NCBI GenBank assembly: GCA_029858285.1
Contig: JAOUFN010000002.1
Span: 141,896 to 182,524, forward strand
Source of the DNA: Nitrospirota bacterium
Lineage (GTDB): Bacteria > Nitrospirota > JACRHL01
Length of the DNA stretch: 40,629 nt
Direction of reading: 5' to 3'
The notes under the pieces are model-generated. The model was not told the origin of the DNA. It saw nothing but the letters and a program-made list of their open reading frames with translations, and made no database searches. Below, piece by piece: positions 15,047 through 22,002 of this stretch. Position 1 is the stretch's first letter, and each line of letters opens with the position of its first letter. Position numbers and translations under genes: made by a program.

Positions 15047-15572
15047 GGGTGCCAGTATACCGGTGATCCCCCTCCCGCCGGGGGTCTCCTGGACCTATGT
15101 GATCTCCCCCCTCGGCCCCGTCGGTCTGGCCGCCACCCCCAAAGGGGTGTGCCGGGTGGAACTGGGCGCCGCACCACGCTGGGCCGAGACCGAATTGCCC
15201 GCAGCAACCCATGTGTTTCCCCACGCCTTCCCCGGCGGCAAGGCCATCGTGGCCTGGCTGAGCGGCCTCCCGGCGGATTTGCTGAAAGTGCCCCTGGACG
15301 TGACCGGCACCGATTTCCAGATGGCGGTGTGGGACGCGGCGCGCCGCATCCCCTCCGGCGTCACTCGTACTTACGGCGACATTGCCCACGCCCTTGGCAA
15401 GCCGGGCGCGGCGCGCGCCGTGGGTCAGGCCCTGGGCGGCAATCCTGTGCCCCTGCTCATCCCCTGCCACCGGGTGGTGGCCTCCGGCGGCAAGCCGGGC
15501 GGCTTCACCGGCGGCATTGAATACAAGCTGCAACTGCTGGAGCTGGAACGTAAATTTCAGGGGACCGCGTGA
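15045..15572 (+). CDS. ogt: methylated-DNA--protein-cysteine methyltransferase
   Basis: Suicide repair protein that takes the alkyl group from O6-alkylguanine onto its own Cys. The 175-residue protein has a short N-terminal domain and the C-terminal DNA-binding/active domain starting TDFQMAVWDAARRIPSGVTRTYGDIAHALGKPGAARAVGQALGGNPVPLLIPCHRVVASGG; Cys141 in PCHR is the acceptor and RAVGQAL carries the Arg finger. Length fits Ogt. ATG 15045 is used; ATG 15024 is an alternative. Both lie within the 5' end of the divergent apbE-like gene, so the promoter must be inside that gene. It ends GTGA, overlapping the next gene by four bases. Confidence 0.94.
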   Translation: MGASIPVIPLPPGVSWTYVISPLGPVGLAATPKGVCRVELGAAPRWAETELPAATHVFPHAFPGGKAIVAWLSGLPADLLKVPLDVTGTDFQMAVWDAARRIPSGVTRTYGDIAHALGKPGAARAVGQALGGNPVPLLIPCHRVVASGGKPGGFTGGIEYKLQLLELERKFQGTA

Positions 15573-16321
15573 ATCTGGTCTCTCCCCTGCGTGGCCCGGC
15601 CGCCCTGTGGCGCGCCGTGGAACTGTTCCGGGCCCGCCGCCGCCTGCTGCTGATGCTGTTTCTGGCGCCATGGACCATTTCGGCAGTGATCTTTCTGGGC
15701 AGTTGGTCGTTGCTCACCAAGTGGCTTACCGCCCGTGTGGACCTTTATCTGGAGCGCTTCGTGGGTGCCTGGTGGGACCCGATCCTGACCGGCTTCGGCA
15801 CCTTTGTGGCGGTATTGGTGGCAGGCGCCCTGGCCTATCTGGTCACGGTAATCGGCGCCACGCTGGTGTCGGCGCCGTTCCACGACCGCCTGTCGGCGGC
15901 CACCGAGACCGCTGTCCGGTTGCAGAAAGGCAACGCCGGTGGACCCGAGACCCTGCAGACCGGCTCCATGGGGCTGCTGAAGTCCCTGCGCGAGGGGGCC
16001 AAAACCGCCGTGGTGCTGCTGGCGGTGGAAATCGCCCTTTTACCCCTGCAATTCTTCGTGGGTGTGGGGCACCTGATCTTCATCTTTGCCACCGCCTTCG
16101 TGCTGACCCTGGGACTGCTGGACGTGCCCCTGGCGCGGCACGAACTGACGCTGGGACAAAAGGCGGCCTTCGTCGCCCGCAACGCCGGAGCCATTTTCGG
16201 CCTCTCCCTGGCGGTGCTGGTGATCGCCTTTCTGCCGCTGGTAAACCTGCTGGCCATCCCCCTGATCGTCATGGCCACCACCCTGCTGGTGGTGGACAGC
16301 GAAATTTCCCCCCGGCGCTAG
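15569..16321 (+). CDS. CysZ/EI24-family integral membrane protein
   Basis: A 250-residue inner-membrane protein with hydrophobic segments near residues 27-48, 68-100, 143-160, 165-185 and 208-245, in the pattern of the EI24 domain. Motifs such as SAPFHDRLSAATE after the second helix and GLLDVPLARHELTLGQKAAFVARNAGAIFGLSLAVLVIAFLPLVNLLAIPLIVMATTLLVV are typical of CysZ homologues, some of which take up sulfate. Whether this one carries sulfate is not shown; no cysteine synthesis genes are adjacent. GTG 15569 overlaps the ogt stop (GTGA), so ogt and this gene are coupled. The hairpin interrupted by the insertion sequence begins 26 bases downstream. Confidence 0.82.
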   Translation: MNLVSPLRGPAALWRAVELFRARRRLLLMLFLAPWTISAVIFLGSWSLLTKWLTARVDLYLERFVGAWWDPILTGFGTFVAVLVAGALAYLVTVIGATLVSAPFHDRLSAATETAVRLQKGNAGGPETLQTGSMGLLKSLREGAKTAVVLLAVEIALLPLQFFVGVGHLIFIFATAFVLTLGLLDVPLARHELTLGQKAAFVARNAGAIFGLSLAVLVIAFLPLVNLLAIPLIVMATTLLVVDSEISPRR

Positions 16322-16417
16322 CCGACCCGGACGCCGCCACAGCCGCGGTAATCCCCCCGAAAAACAGTGGTCGCCAGAAGTAGAATTTTCTCATTATGGT
16401 TTGAGAGGAGATTCTGC

Positions 16418-16684
16418 ATGAAGACATCACGATTCACCGACAGCCAGATCATGGCGATTCTGCGGCAGGCGGAGGCGGGCACGCCAGTGCCAGATCTGTG
16501 CCGGGAGCACGGCATGAGCAGCGCGACCTTCTATAAGTGGCGATCCAAGTTTGGCGGCATGGACGCATCGCTGATGGCCCGGATGAAGGAGCTGGAGGCG
16601 GAAAACAAACGCCTCAAAAAGATGTACGCGGAAGAGCGGCTCAAGGCTGAGATCGTTTCGGAGGCCATGGCAAAAAAGTGGTAA
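16418..16684 (+). CDS. IS3-family transposase orfA
   Basis: An 88-residue DNA-binding half of the transposase. It begins KTSRFTDSQIMAILRQAEAG and contains a helix-turn-helix (VPDLCREHGMSSATFYKWRSKFGG) followed by a leucine-zipper-like coiled coil (MARMKELEAENKRLKKMYAEERLKAEIV), standard for OrfA. ATG 16418 has a GAGAGGAG ribosome site. Near its end an in-frame A_AAA_AAG heptamer (16672-16678) allows a -1 shift into orfB. Confidence 0.95.
   Translation: MKTSRFTDSQIMAILRQAEAGTPVPDLCREHGMSSATFYKWRSKFGGMDASLMARMKELEAENKRLKKMYAEERLKAEIVSEAMAKKW
16672..16678 (+). promoter_or_regulatory. programmed -1 frameshift site between orfA and orfB
   Basis: A_AAA_AAG in the orfA reading frame (third base of GCA, then AAA, AAG), two codons before the orfA stop. 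Slipping back one base leads directly into the orfB frame at GTG 16678 and gives the OrfAB fusion transposase, as known for IS3-family elements. Confidence 0.85.
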
Positions 16685-17508
16685 GGCCGTCTCATCGACG
16701 TGAGATGGCCAAAACAGCGGTGGCCAAGGGTCCGGTCAGCATTCGGACCGCTTGTGCGGCATTCGTCATCAGTGAAACCTGCTATCGATACCAGGCCAAA
16801 CTGTCCGACGAAAACGCCGAGGTGGCCGACTGGCTGGTCCGACTGACCCACAATCAACGCAACTGGGGATTCGGCCTGTGCTTTCTGTATCTGCGCAACG
16901 TGAAGGGCTATGGCTGGAACCATAAGCGGGCGTACCGGATCTACCGGGATCTGGAACTGAACCTGCGGATCAAGCCGAAGAAGCGCCTGGTACGGGCAAA
17001 GCCGGAGCCGCTACAGGTGCCGGAAGCGATCAACCAGGCTTGGTCCATGGATTTCATGCACGACCAATTGGCCGATGGACGGAGTTACCGACTGTTCAAC
17101 GTGCTGGACGACTACAACCGGGAGGGTTTAACCATCGAGGCGGATCACTCGCTACCATCGGCACGGGTCATTCGTGCCCTGGAGCAGGTCATTGAGTGGC
17201 GGGGAAGGCCAGCATCAATCCGCTGTGACAACGGACCCGAATATATCAGCGGTGCGTTGACCACCTGGGCCAAGCAGATGGGCATCGACATCCAGTACAT
17301 CCAGCCGGGCAAGCCACAGCAGAATGCCTATGTGGAGCGCTACAACCGCACGGTCCGGTACGACTGGCTGAACCAGTACCTGTTCGACTCGATCGCCGAG
17401 GTTCAGGAGTACGCCACCCGCTGGCTATGGACCTACAACCACGAGATGCCTAACATGGCCTTGGGCGGTATCACGCCCAGACAGAAGCTGGCCCTAGTGG
17501 ACCATTAA
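16678..17508 (+). CDS. IS3-family transposase orfB (catalytic DDE half)
   Basis: A 276-residue frame counted from GTG 16678; it is normally made as the C-terminal part of OrfAB. The rve integrase core is intact: first Asp in WSMDFMHDQL, second in IRCDNGPEY, Glu in QQNAYVERYNRTVR, with the K/R residues that follow. An HTH_21-like region (HNQRNWGFGLCFLYLRNVKGYGWNHKRAYRIYRDLELNLRI) precedes it. No stop or frameshift disrupts it. The independent start at 16678 may not be used; an internal ATG at 16705 is possible. Confidence 0.95.
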   Translation: MVRPSHRREMAKTAVAKGPVSIRTACAAFVISETCYRYQAKLSDENAEVADWLVRLTHNQRNWGFGLCFLYLRNVKGYGWNHKRAYRIYRDLELNLRIKPKKRLVRAKPEPLQVPEAINQAWSMDFMHDQLADGRSYRLFNVLDDYNREGLTIEADHSLPSARVIRALEQVIEWRGRPASIRCDNGPEYISGALTTWAKQMGIDIQYIQPGKPQQNAYVERYNRTVRYDWLNQYLFDSIAEVQEYATRWLWTYNHEMPNMALGGITPRQKLALVDH

Positions 17509-17571
17509 CCGTTCTACTTCTGGCCCCCGCTAAAAATGGGGGGATTACCCCGCCATGGACAAACCGGAAAG

Positions 17572-18453
17572 ATGACCGAGGCACCGACCACCACCCCCGG
17601 CCCATCCAAGATCAAACGCCGCAACCCCTGGCTGGCGGCACTCCTCGCCGCCTCCTGGATCGGCATGGGCCATCTTTACAGCGGCAGACCGCGCGCGGCC
17701 ATCGCCCTGGTGGTGATCCCCGATTTGATCCTGCCGGGACTGCTGGTGGTGTGGATGCTGCTGAACGGGCCGCCGGTCCCCGCCCTCTCCCTGTATCTCG
17801 GCCTGTGGGGCGTGGTGTGGCTAGGGCAGACCGTGTGGGCGGTGCGCATCGCCAGACAGGCGGGAGATGGCTACCCCCTGCAACGCTGCAACCGGCTGGT
17901 GGTGTACGCCGGTTTCGTGCTGCTGACCACGCTGGCGAACGTCGGAATCGGGGAGGCGCAACGCCTGGTGTTCCAGACCCACTCCATCCCCGGCGATTCG
18001 ATGTCGCCCACACTGGAAGCCGGAGAGCGCGTGCTGGTCACCATCCGGGCCACCCGCGACCGGGCCCCGCAGCGCGGCGACATCGTTGTCTTTGCCTATC
18101 CGGGAGAGCCGCATCGCCTCCTCGTCAAGCGGGTCATTGGCCTGCCCGGCGACCACATTGAGATCGTCGACAAGAGCGTCTACCTGAATGGCAAGCCGAC
18201 CACCGTTCCCCTCGCATGGCACTCGGACCCCACCACCTACCCGGCGGGTGCCAACCCCCGGGACAACATGAGCGGGATCACGGTGCCCAGGGGCCACTAT
18301 TTTGTGCTGGGGGACAACCGGGACCAGTCCCTGGACAGCCGCTTCTTCGGCTTCGTCCCGCAGACGGACATGCAGGGCCGGGCGCGGCTGATCTTCTGGT
18401 CGTTCAGTGATTGGGAAGTTCGCTGGGAGCGGATGGGCGTGGCCTTGCGGTAA
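17572..18453 (+). CDS. lepB: signal peptidase I with N-terminal multi-helix extension
   Basis: Cleaves signal peptides from exported proteins at the outer face of the inner membrane. The 293-residue protein has the S26 core: IPGDSMSPTL with nucleophile Ser143, the LVKRVIGLPGD box with general base Lys186, and VLGDNRDQSLDSRFFGFVP. Unusually, residues 20-125 contain about four hydrophobic segments (LAALLAASWIGMGHLYSG, AAIALVVIPDLILPGLLVVW, LSLYLGLWGVVWL, VVYAGFVLLTTLANVGI), more than the two helices of E. coli LepB; the first resembles a TM2-type hairpin (GMGHLYSGR). ATG 17572 is just after the insertion sequence and the hairpin arm, with only a weak GGAAAG ribosome site, so expression may now depend on sequence within or before the element. 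It converges with hscA. Confidence 0.9.
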   Translation: MTEAPTTTPGPSKIKRRNPWLAALLAASWIGMGHLYSGRPRAAIALVVIPDLILPGLLVVWMLLNGPPVPALSLYLGLWGVVWLGQTVWAVRIARQAGDGYPLQRCNRLVVYAGFVLLTTLANVGIGEAQRLVFQTHSIPGDSMSPTLEAGERVLVTIRATRDRAPQRGDIVVFAYPGEPHRLLVKRVIGLPGDHIEIVDKSVYLNGKPTTVPLAWHSDPTTYPAGANPRDNMSGITVPRGHYFVLGDNRDQSLDSRFFGFVPQTDMQGRARLIFWSFSDWEVRWERMGVALR

Positions 18454-18509
18454 AGGGTGCGGCCCTACCCACAGCGGCATTCGCCCGGAACACCCGATGA
18501 CCGCCACCT

Positions 18510-20312
18510 CTATCGCCGGGGGGCGTCCCCCCCTTGCACAGCGTCGCTGAACATCAGGTCCGCAAGGCGCTGGGTGGCCTCGTCCAGATCTTGCTTGGCG
18601 GCCTTCAGGCTGCTCAGGTCGTCCGCGTCGATAGCGGCGCGCACCCGGTTCCAGGCGCTGTCGATGGCCTTGCGCTCGCCGGCTTCCAGACGATCGCCAT
18701 AGCGTTCCAGGGCCTTCTGTGTGGCGCGCAGCATTTCGTCGGCGGATATCTGGGCCTCTACCAACTGGCGCTTGAGGATGTCCGCCTGGGCGTGGGCCAC
18801 CGACTCCCGCACCATCTGTTCCACCTCGGCGTCCGACACGTCGGCCACCGCCTTCACCTGCACATTGAGTTCGTGCCCGGTGTTGACGTCTCGCGCCAGC
18901 ACCTTGAGGATGCCGTCGGTGTCGATGGTGAACTGCACCCCCACCCGGTGGCTGCCCGCCGGGGCCGGGGCCACCGGCAGGGAGAACCGCCCCAGTGTCC
19001 AGTTGTCGGAAGCCATTTCGCGCTCCCCCTGCAACACATGGATGTTGACGGCGGTCTGGTTGTCCACGGCGGTGGTGAACAACTCCCCGGCCTTGGTGGG
19101 GATGGTAGTGTTGCGGGGGATGATAACGTTCATCAAGCCGCCAAAGGTCTCGATGCCCAGGGACAGGGGGGTGACGTCCAGCAGCAGGGTGTCGGTGATG
19201 CCGCCCTGCAGGATGCTGGCCTGAATCGCCGCCCCCAGGGCGACGGCCTCATCCGGGTTGACGGACTGGTCCGGGGTACGGCCGAACACGCTCTCCACCA
19301 ATCCCCGCACCAGGGGGATGCGGGTGGACCCCCCTACCAGAATCACCGTGTCCACCTGCGCCGCCTTCAAATGGGCGTCGTGCAGGGCCTGCAGGCAGGC
19401 GGAGCGGGTTTCGTCCAGACGGGCCGCAATCAGGCTCTCGAAGGTGGCGCGGGTGAGGCGGGCGGAAAGGCTGAAATCACCCTTCAAAAATGGAATATTG
19501 ATGTCGGTTTCAGTGCGATCAGAAAGCTCGATCTTGGCCTTTTCGGCGGCTTCCTTGAGGCGCGCCGACGCCACCAGATCCCCGGCCAGGTCGGCGGTGC
19601 CACACTGGGCCAGAAGCCAGTTCATCACTGCGCGGTCAAAGTCGTCGCCCCCCAGCCGGGTGTTGCCGGTGGTGGACAGCACCTTGAACACCTTGTCGCG
19701 GATTTCGACGATGGAGATATCAAAGGTCCCCCCCCCCAGGTCGTAGACCGCCACCGTGGCGTTTTCCACCCGGTCCAGACCATAGGCCAGACAGGCGGCG
19801 GTGGGCTCGTTGACGATGCGCTCCACGGTGAGCCCGGCCAGTTCCCCGGCGGCTTTGGTGGCGGCGCGCTGGGCATCGTTGAAATAGGCGGGAACGGTGA
19901 TGACGGCGCGGGTCACCTCCTGCTCCAGATAGCCTTCGGCGTCGGCCTTGAGCTTGGCCAACACCCGGGCCGAGACCTCCTCGGGCCGCCAGGCATTGCC
20001 CCCGGCCACCACCTTGGCGGCCTGATCGCCACGCCCGATCACCGCGTAGGTGCGGGGCATTTCGTCCCCGGCGATCTCCTTGCCCCGTCGGCCCATGAAG
20101 CGCTTGACCGAGGTGACCGTGTCCGCCGGATGCAGGGCCGCCTGACGCAGTGCAGCCACCCCCACCAGAGGCTTTTCGGGATCGTTGTACCCCACCACCG
20201 ACGGCGTCAGACGCAACCCACCGGCGTCCGGGATCACCACCGGCAGGCCCATGTCGATTACCGCCACCACGCTGTTGGTGGTGCCCAGGTCAATGCCAAC
20301 AATCTTGCTCAT
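18510..20312 (-). CDS. hscA: Fe-S cluster assembly chaperone HscA (Hsp70 family)
   Basis: Hsp70-type ATPase that, with HscB, helps release Fe-S clusters from the IscU scaffold. The 600-residue protein has the nucleotide-binding domain (GIDLGTTNSVVAV at 6-18; PAYFNDAQRAATKAAGELAGL; VYDLGGGTFDISIVEI; ILVGGSTRIPLVR) and a substrate-binding domain from about residue 380 (LLLDVTPLSLGIETFGG). HscA rather than DnaK is chosen because hscB and iscA lie directly upstream and because it is about 40 residues shorter than DnaK and lacks the EEVD-like acidic tail. The C-terminus GGDAPRR and TAG stop are encoded by a G7-A-C-G-C6 palindrome. ATG 20312 has AGGCCGGA upstream. Third gene of the iscA-hscB-hscA unit; no ferredoxin gene follows. 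Confidence 0.93.
   Translation of the reverse strand: MSKIVGIDLGTTNSVVAVIDMGLPVVIPDAGGLRLTPSVVGYNDPEKPLVGVAALRQAALHPADTVTSVKRFMGRRGKEIAGDEMPRTYAVIGRGDQAAKVVAGGNAWRPEEVSARVLAKLKADAEGYLEQEVTRAVITVPAYFNDAQRAATKAAGELAGLTVERIVNEPTAACLAYGLDRVENATVAVYDLGGGTFDISIVEIRDKVFKVLSTTGNTRLGGDDFDRAVMNWLLAQCGTADLAGDLVASARLKEAAEKAKIELSDRTETDINIPFLKGDFSLSARLTRATFESLIAARLDETRSACLQALHDAHLKAAQVDTVILVGGSTRIPLVRGLVESVFGRTPDQSVNPDEAVALGAAIQASILQGGITDTLLLDVTPLSLGIETFGGLMNVIIPRNTTIPTKAGELFTTAVDNQTAVNIHVLQGEREMASDNWTLGRFSLPVAPAPAGSHRVGVQFTIDTDGILKVLARDVNTGHELNVQVKAVADVSDAEVEQMVRESVAHAQADILKRQLVEAQISADEMLRATQKALERYGDRLEAGERKAIDSAWNRVRAAIDADDLSSLKAAKQDLDEATQRLADLMFSDAVQGGDAPRR
18511..18533 (-). repeat. G7-A-C-G-C6 palindromic element, copy at hscA end
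   Basis: Minus strand: GGGGGGGACGCCCCCC followed by GGCGATA. It agrees at 22 of 23 positions with the tandem copies near 40.3 kb. It encodes the last residues and the stop of hscA. Nearby, 18472-18484 (CAGCGGCATTCGC) matches the spacer part of the 38-bp repeat at 40292 in 12 of 13 bases. Confidence 0.72.
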
Positions 20313-20368
20313 TCCGGCCTAAAATCCCGTTCACCCGCACAAAATACCCCGCGCCGGGGGCGGGTGTC

Positions 20369-21070
20369 TCACATTTCCAGTTTCAGTTCCTTGTCGTCCA
20401 GCGAGCCGCGCAGGCGGCCCATGTAGGACAGCACGTCGGCCAGGCGGCTGAGCCGCTCCAGAATGCGGGGCCGCTCGGCGGAGTCATCCCAGGCGGCATC
20501 CAGTTGGGTGATTTCCTGCTCCACCCTGGCCACCGTTTCATTCCCCCGCTGGCGCAGGGCGTTGATGCGCTCGCGCAACTCCCGGCGTCCGCTGTCGGAC
20601 ATGGATAGGGCCGCCTCAATACGGCTGGCGGCGGGCTTGCGCTGTTTGAGATAGGCATCCGCCTCGCCCATCAAGTCGTGGACCTCGAAGAACAGTTCCA
20701 TCATCTCCGGCGGCACTTGCTTGGCCTCGGCGGGTTCCTGATCGGTAACCTTGCCCACCAGGTAGCGCACGCGCTCCTTGGTGTCGGCCAGGATGCGGTA
20801 ACCGTGGTTCAGTTCCGCCGAGATGGACAGCACCTTGAGGCGCAGGTCGCTCCCCTCGGCGGTGTGGCGGTCCGGGTGCAGCTTGCGGCTCAATTCCAGA
20901 AAGCGCTGGTCGAGCAATTCCCGGTCCAGAGCCGGGCGCGGCTCCAGATCGAACAACTGGAAAAAATCCACTTCGTCGTGGTCGATGGGCAGGATGGTGT
21001 GACAACCGCCGCAAAAATCCCCTTTTTCCAGGGAGCCGCAGCCCAGACACTTGACCTTGATTTCATTCAT
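20369..21070 (-). CDS. hscB: Fe-S cluster co-chaperone HscB with N-terminal zinc-finger-like motif
   Basis: J-domain co-chaperone that delivers IscU to HscA. The 233-residue protein is longer than E. coli HscB (about 170). Residues 8-23 hold C-x2-C-x8-C-x2-C (CLGCGSLEKGDFCGGC), an arrangement like the N-terminal metal-binding domain of mitochondrial HSC20. The J domain follows (DFFQLFDLEPRPALDRELLDQRFLELSRKLHPDRH) with the HPD motif at 65-67, then the C-terminal three-helix domain (PPEMMELFFEVHDLMGEADAYLKQ). ATG 21070 is supported by AGGAGAG about 13 bases upstream and by the position of the Cys cluster; the open frame upstream of it is not conserved-looking. It sits 34 bases after iscA and 56 before hscA. 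Confidence 0.92.
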   Translation of the reverse strand: MNEIKVKCLGCGSLEKGDFCGGCHTILPIDHDEVDFFQLFDLEPRPALDRELLDQRFLELSRKLHPDRHTAEGSDLRLKVLSISAELNHGYRILADTKERVRYLVGKVTDQEPAEAKQVPPEMMELFFEVHDLMGEADAYLKQRKPAASRIEAALSMSDSGRRELRERINALRQRGNETVARVEQEITQLDAAWDDSAERPRILERLSRLADVLSYMGRLRGSLDDKELKLEM

Positions 21071-21104
21071 GCGGGATTTTTCTCTCCTTCCGGCGCCACG
21101 CGCA

Positions 21105-21446
21105 TCAGCCGGAGAACGATTCGCCGCAGGAGCAGGCCTGCCCGGCCTGGGGGTTTTTGACCACAAAGCCTTCCTTCATCATGGAACGCTCGTAGACCAG
21201 AGCGGAACCGGCAATAAACACCGCGCTCTTGGGGTCCACCACCACGGTGACGTCGTCCTGTCGCACCACCTGATCGTCCGCAGCGGGCTTTTCCGCCACC
21301 GAAAAGATGTATTGCAGGCCGGAGCAGCCGCCCCCCACGATGCCGATGCGGAAGGCATAGCCCTCCTTGCCCTGGCGCTTGAACAGCGCCTTGATGGCCT
21401 GGGACGCAGTGGGGTCGATGGTCAAAAACGTGGTCTCGGTGGTCAC
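21105..21446 (-). CDS. iscA: A-type Fe-S carrier (IscA/HesB family)
   Basis: Carries or delivers Fe-S clusters to apo-enzymes. The 113-residue protein has the three conserved cysteines: Cys41 in GGGCSGLQY and Cys105/Cys107 in ACSCGESF. GTG 21446 is chosen over an upstream ATG because GGGAGG lies about 10 bases before it and the family begins near there. First gene of the iscA-hscB-hscA unit; the position in an isc cluster suggests IscA, though ErpA cannot be excluded. An IscR-like palindrome overlaps its promoter. iscS and iscU are not in the window. Confidence 0.9.
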   Translation of the reverse strand: MTTETTFLTIDPTASQAIKALFKRQGKEGYAFRIGIVGGGCSGLQYIFSVAEKPAADDQVVRQDDVTVVVDPKSAVFIAGSALVYERSMMKEGFVVKNPQAGQACSCGESFSG

Positions 21447-21519
21447 GCGGGTGATCCTCCCAAAAGTGTGCCGCAAACACGCCCCCGGACCGGCCCGGAG
21501 ACAGCGCCTCGCCTAATGG

Positions 21520-21534
21520 CGACCAAAATGGTCG
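21520..21534 (-). promoter_or_regulatory. IscR-like palindromic operator candidate
   Basis: CGACC-AAAAT-GGTCG, a 5-bp inverted repeat around an AT-rich 5-base centre. On the minus strand the extended form TATACCGACC-ATTTT-GGTCGCCAT resembles a type 1 IscR site (GACT-R-WWW-Y-AGTC core) with C/G in place of T/A at the inner pair and imperfect outer triplets. It lies at the expected transcription start of the iscA promoter, a position suited to repression. Confidence 0.4.
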
Positions 21535-21539
21535 GTATA

Positions 21540-21568
21540 AGCATAACCCGGCCCCGGGGGTCGGTCAA
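21540..21568 (-). promoter_or_regulatory. promoter of iscA-hscB-hscA
   Basis: Minus strand: -35 TTGACC (21563-21568, five of six), 17-base spacer, -10 TATGCT (21540-21545, four of six). The predicted start is about 85 bases before the GTG of iscA. Confidence 0.55.
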
Positions 21569-21642
21569 TTCTTTGGGTGCGGGAAGCGGGGCAGGGGATG
21601 CAAAGCCAGTCGCCGGCGGCCAAAAGCCCACCCCGGAAAACT

Positions 21643-21981
21643 TCACCCCGGCGGCCAGTTCATGGCCCGCCCCCCCAGCACGTGCACATGCAGGTGGAAC
21701 ACCGTCTGCCCCGCCTGGGCGCCGGTGTTGATGACGGTGCGGAAGCTGGACAGCCCCTTGTCGGCAGCCACCTGGCTGGCCACCCGGATCAGATGTCCCA
21801 TGAGCGCCTCGCGCCCGGCGTCGATGCCGCGCTGGTCCGCCAGATGTTCGCGGGGGATGACCAGAAAATGGCTGGGAGCCTGGGGCTGAATGTCCTCGAA
21901 CGCCAGAACGGTATCGTCCTGGTACAGCGGCTTGGCGGGAATCGCCCCGCTGACGATCTTGCAGAACAGGCAGTCGGACAT
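21643..21981 (-). CDS. HIT-family purine nucleoside phosphoramidase (HinT-like)
   Basis: Histidine-triad hydrolase acting on purine nucleoside phosphoramidates such as AMP-lysine; cytosolic homodimer. The 112-residue protein shows CLFCKIVSGAIPAKPLYQDD at the N-terminus (two Cys of a CxxC pair), PQAPSHFLVIPREH, INTGAQAGQTVFHLHVHVLGG with the triad His96, His98 and His100. Good GGGGAGG ribosome site before ATG 21981. It is the last gene of the his run, 21 bases after hisIE; a HIT gene at the end of a his cluster is common in proteobacteria. Confidence 0.93.
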   Translation of the reverse strand: MSDCLFCKIVSGAIPAKPLYQDDTVLAFEDIQPQAPSHFLVIPREHLADQRGIDAGREALMGHLIRVASQVAADKGLSSFRTVINTGAQAGQTVFHLHVHVLGGRAMNWPPG

Positions 21982-22002
21982 GTGTGGCCTCCCCGGTTTC
22001 CC

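Larger units (their letters stand above)
16365..17531 (+). mobile_element. IS3-family insertion sequence (IS407/IS51-like)
   Basis: About 1,167 bp, complete. Terminal inverted repeats at 16366-16385 and 17512-17531 match at 17 of 20 positions and share GCCAGAAGTAGAA. Two overlapping frames (orfA, orfB) with a frameshift site between them encode the transposase. The flanking A-runs allow a 4- or 5-base target duplication; the exact ends are ambiguous by one base. The element lies between the CysZ-like gene and lepB and looks recently active, since both frames and all catalytic residues are intact. Confidence 0.92.
16347..17549. repeat. 12-bp inverted repeat split by the insertion sequence
   Basis: GGTAATCCCCCC at 16347-16358 and its exact reverse complement GGGGGGATTACC at 17538-17549. 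Between each arm and the insertion sequence lies a run of five A (16360-16364 and 17532-17536). Removing the element and one A-run rebuilds a 12-bp perfect stem with a 7-base loop GAAAAAT, downstream of the CysZ-like gene. The hairpin was probably a terminator-like or mRNA-stabilising structure. Confidence 0.7.

Noticed and set aside
16347-16385. A single 38-39-bp terminal repeat of the insertion sequence that would include GGTAATCCCCCC
   Set aside because: The middle part between the 12-bp outer arm and the 13-bp inner core does not match in inverted orientation, while AAAAA is a direct repeat, as expected for a target duplication.
18510-20312. DnaK as the identity of the Hsp70 gene
   Set aside because: iscA and hscB lie directly upstream, the protein is about 40 residues shorter than DnaK and lacks its acidic C-terminal tail, and grpE or dnaJ is not adjacent.
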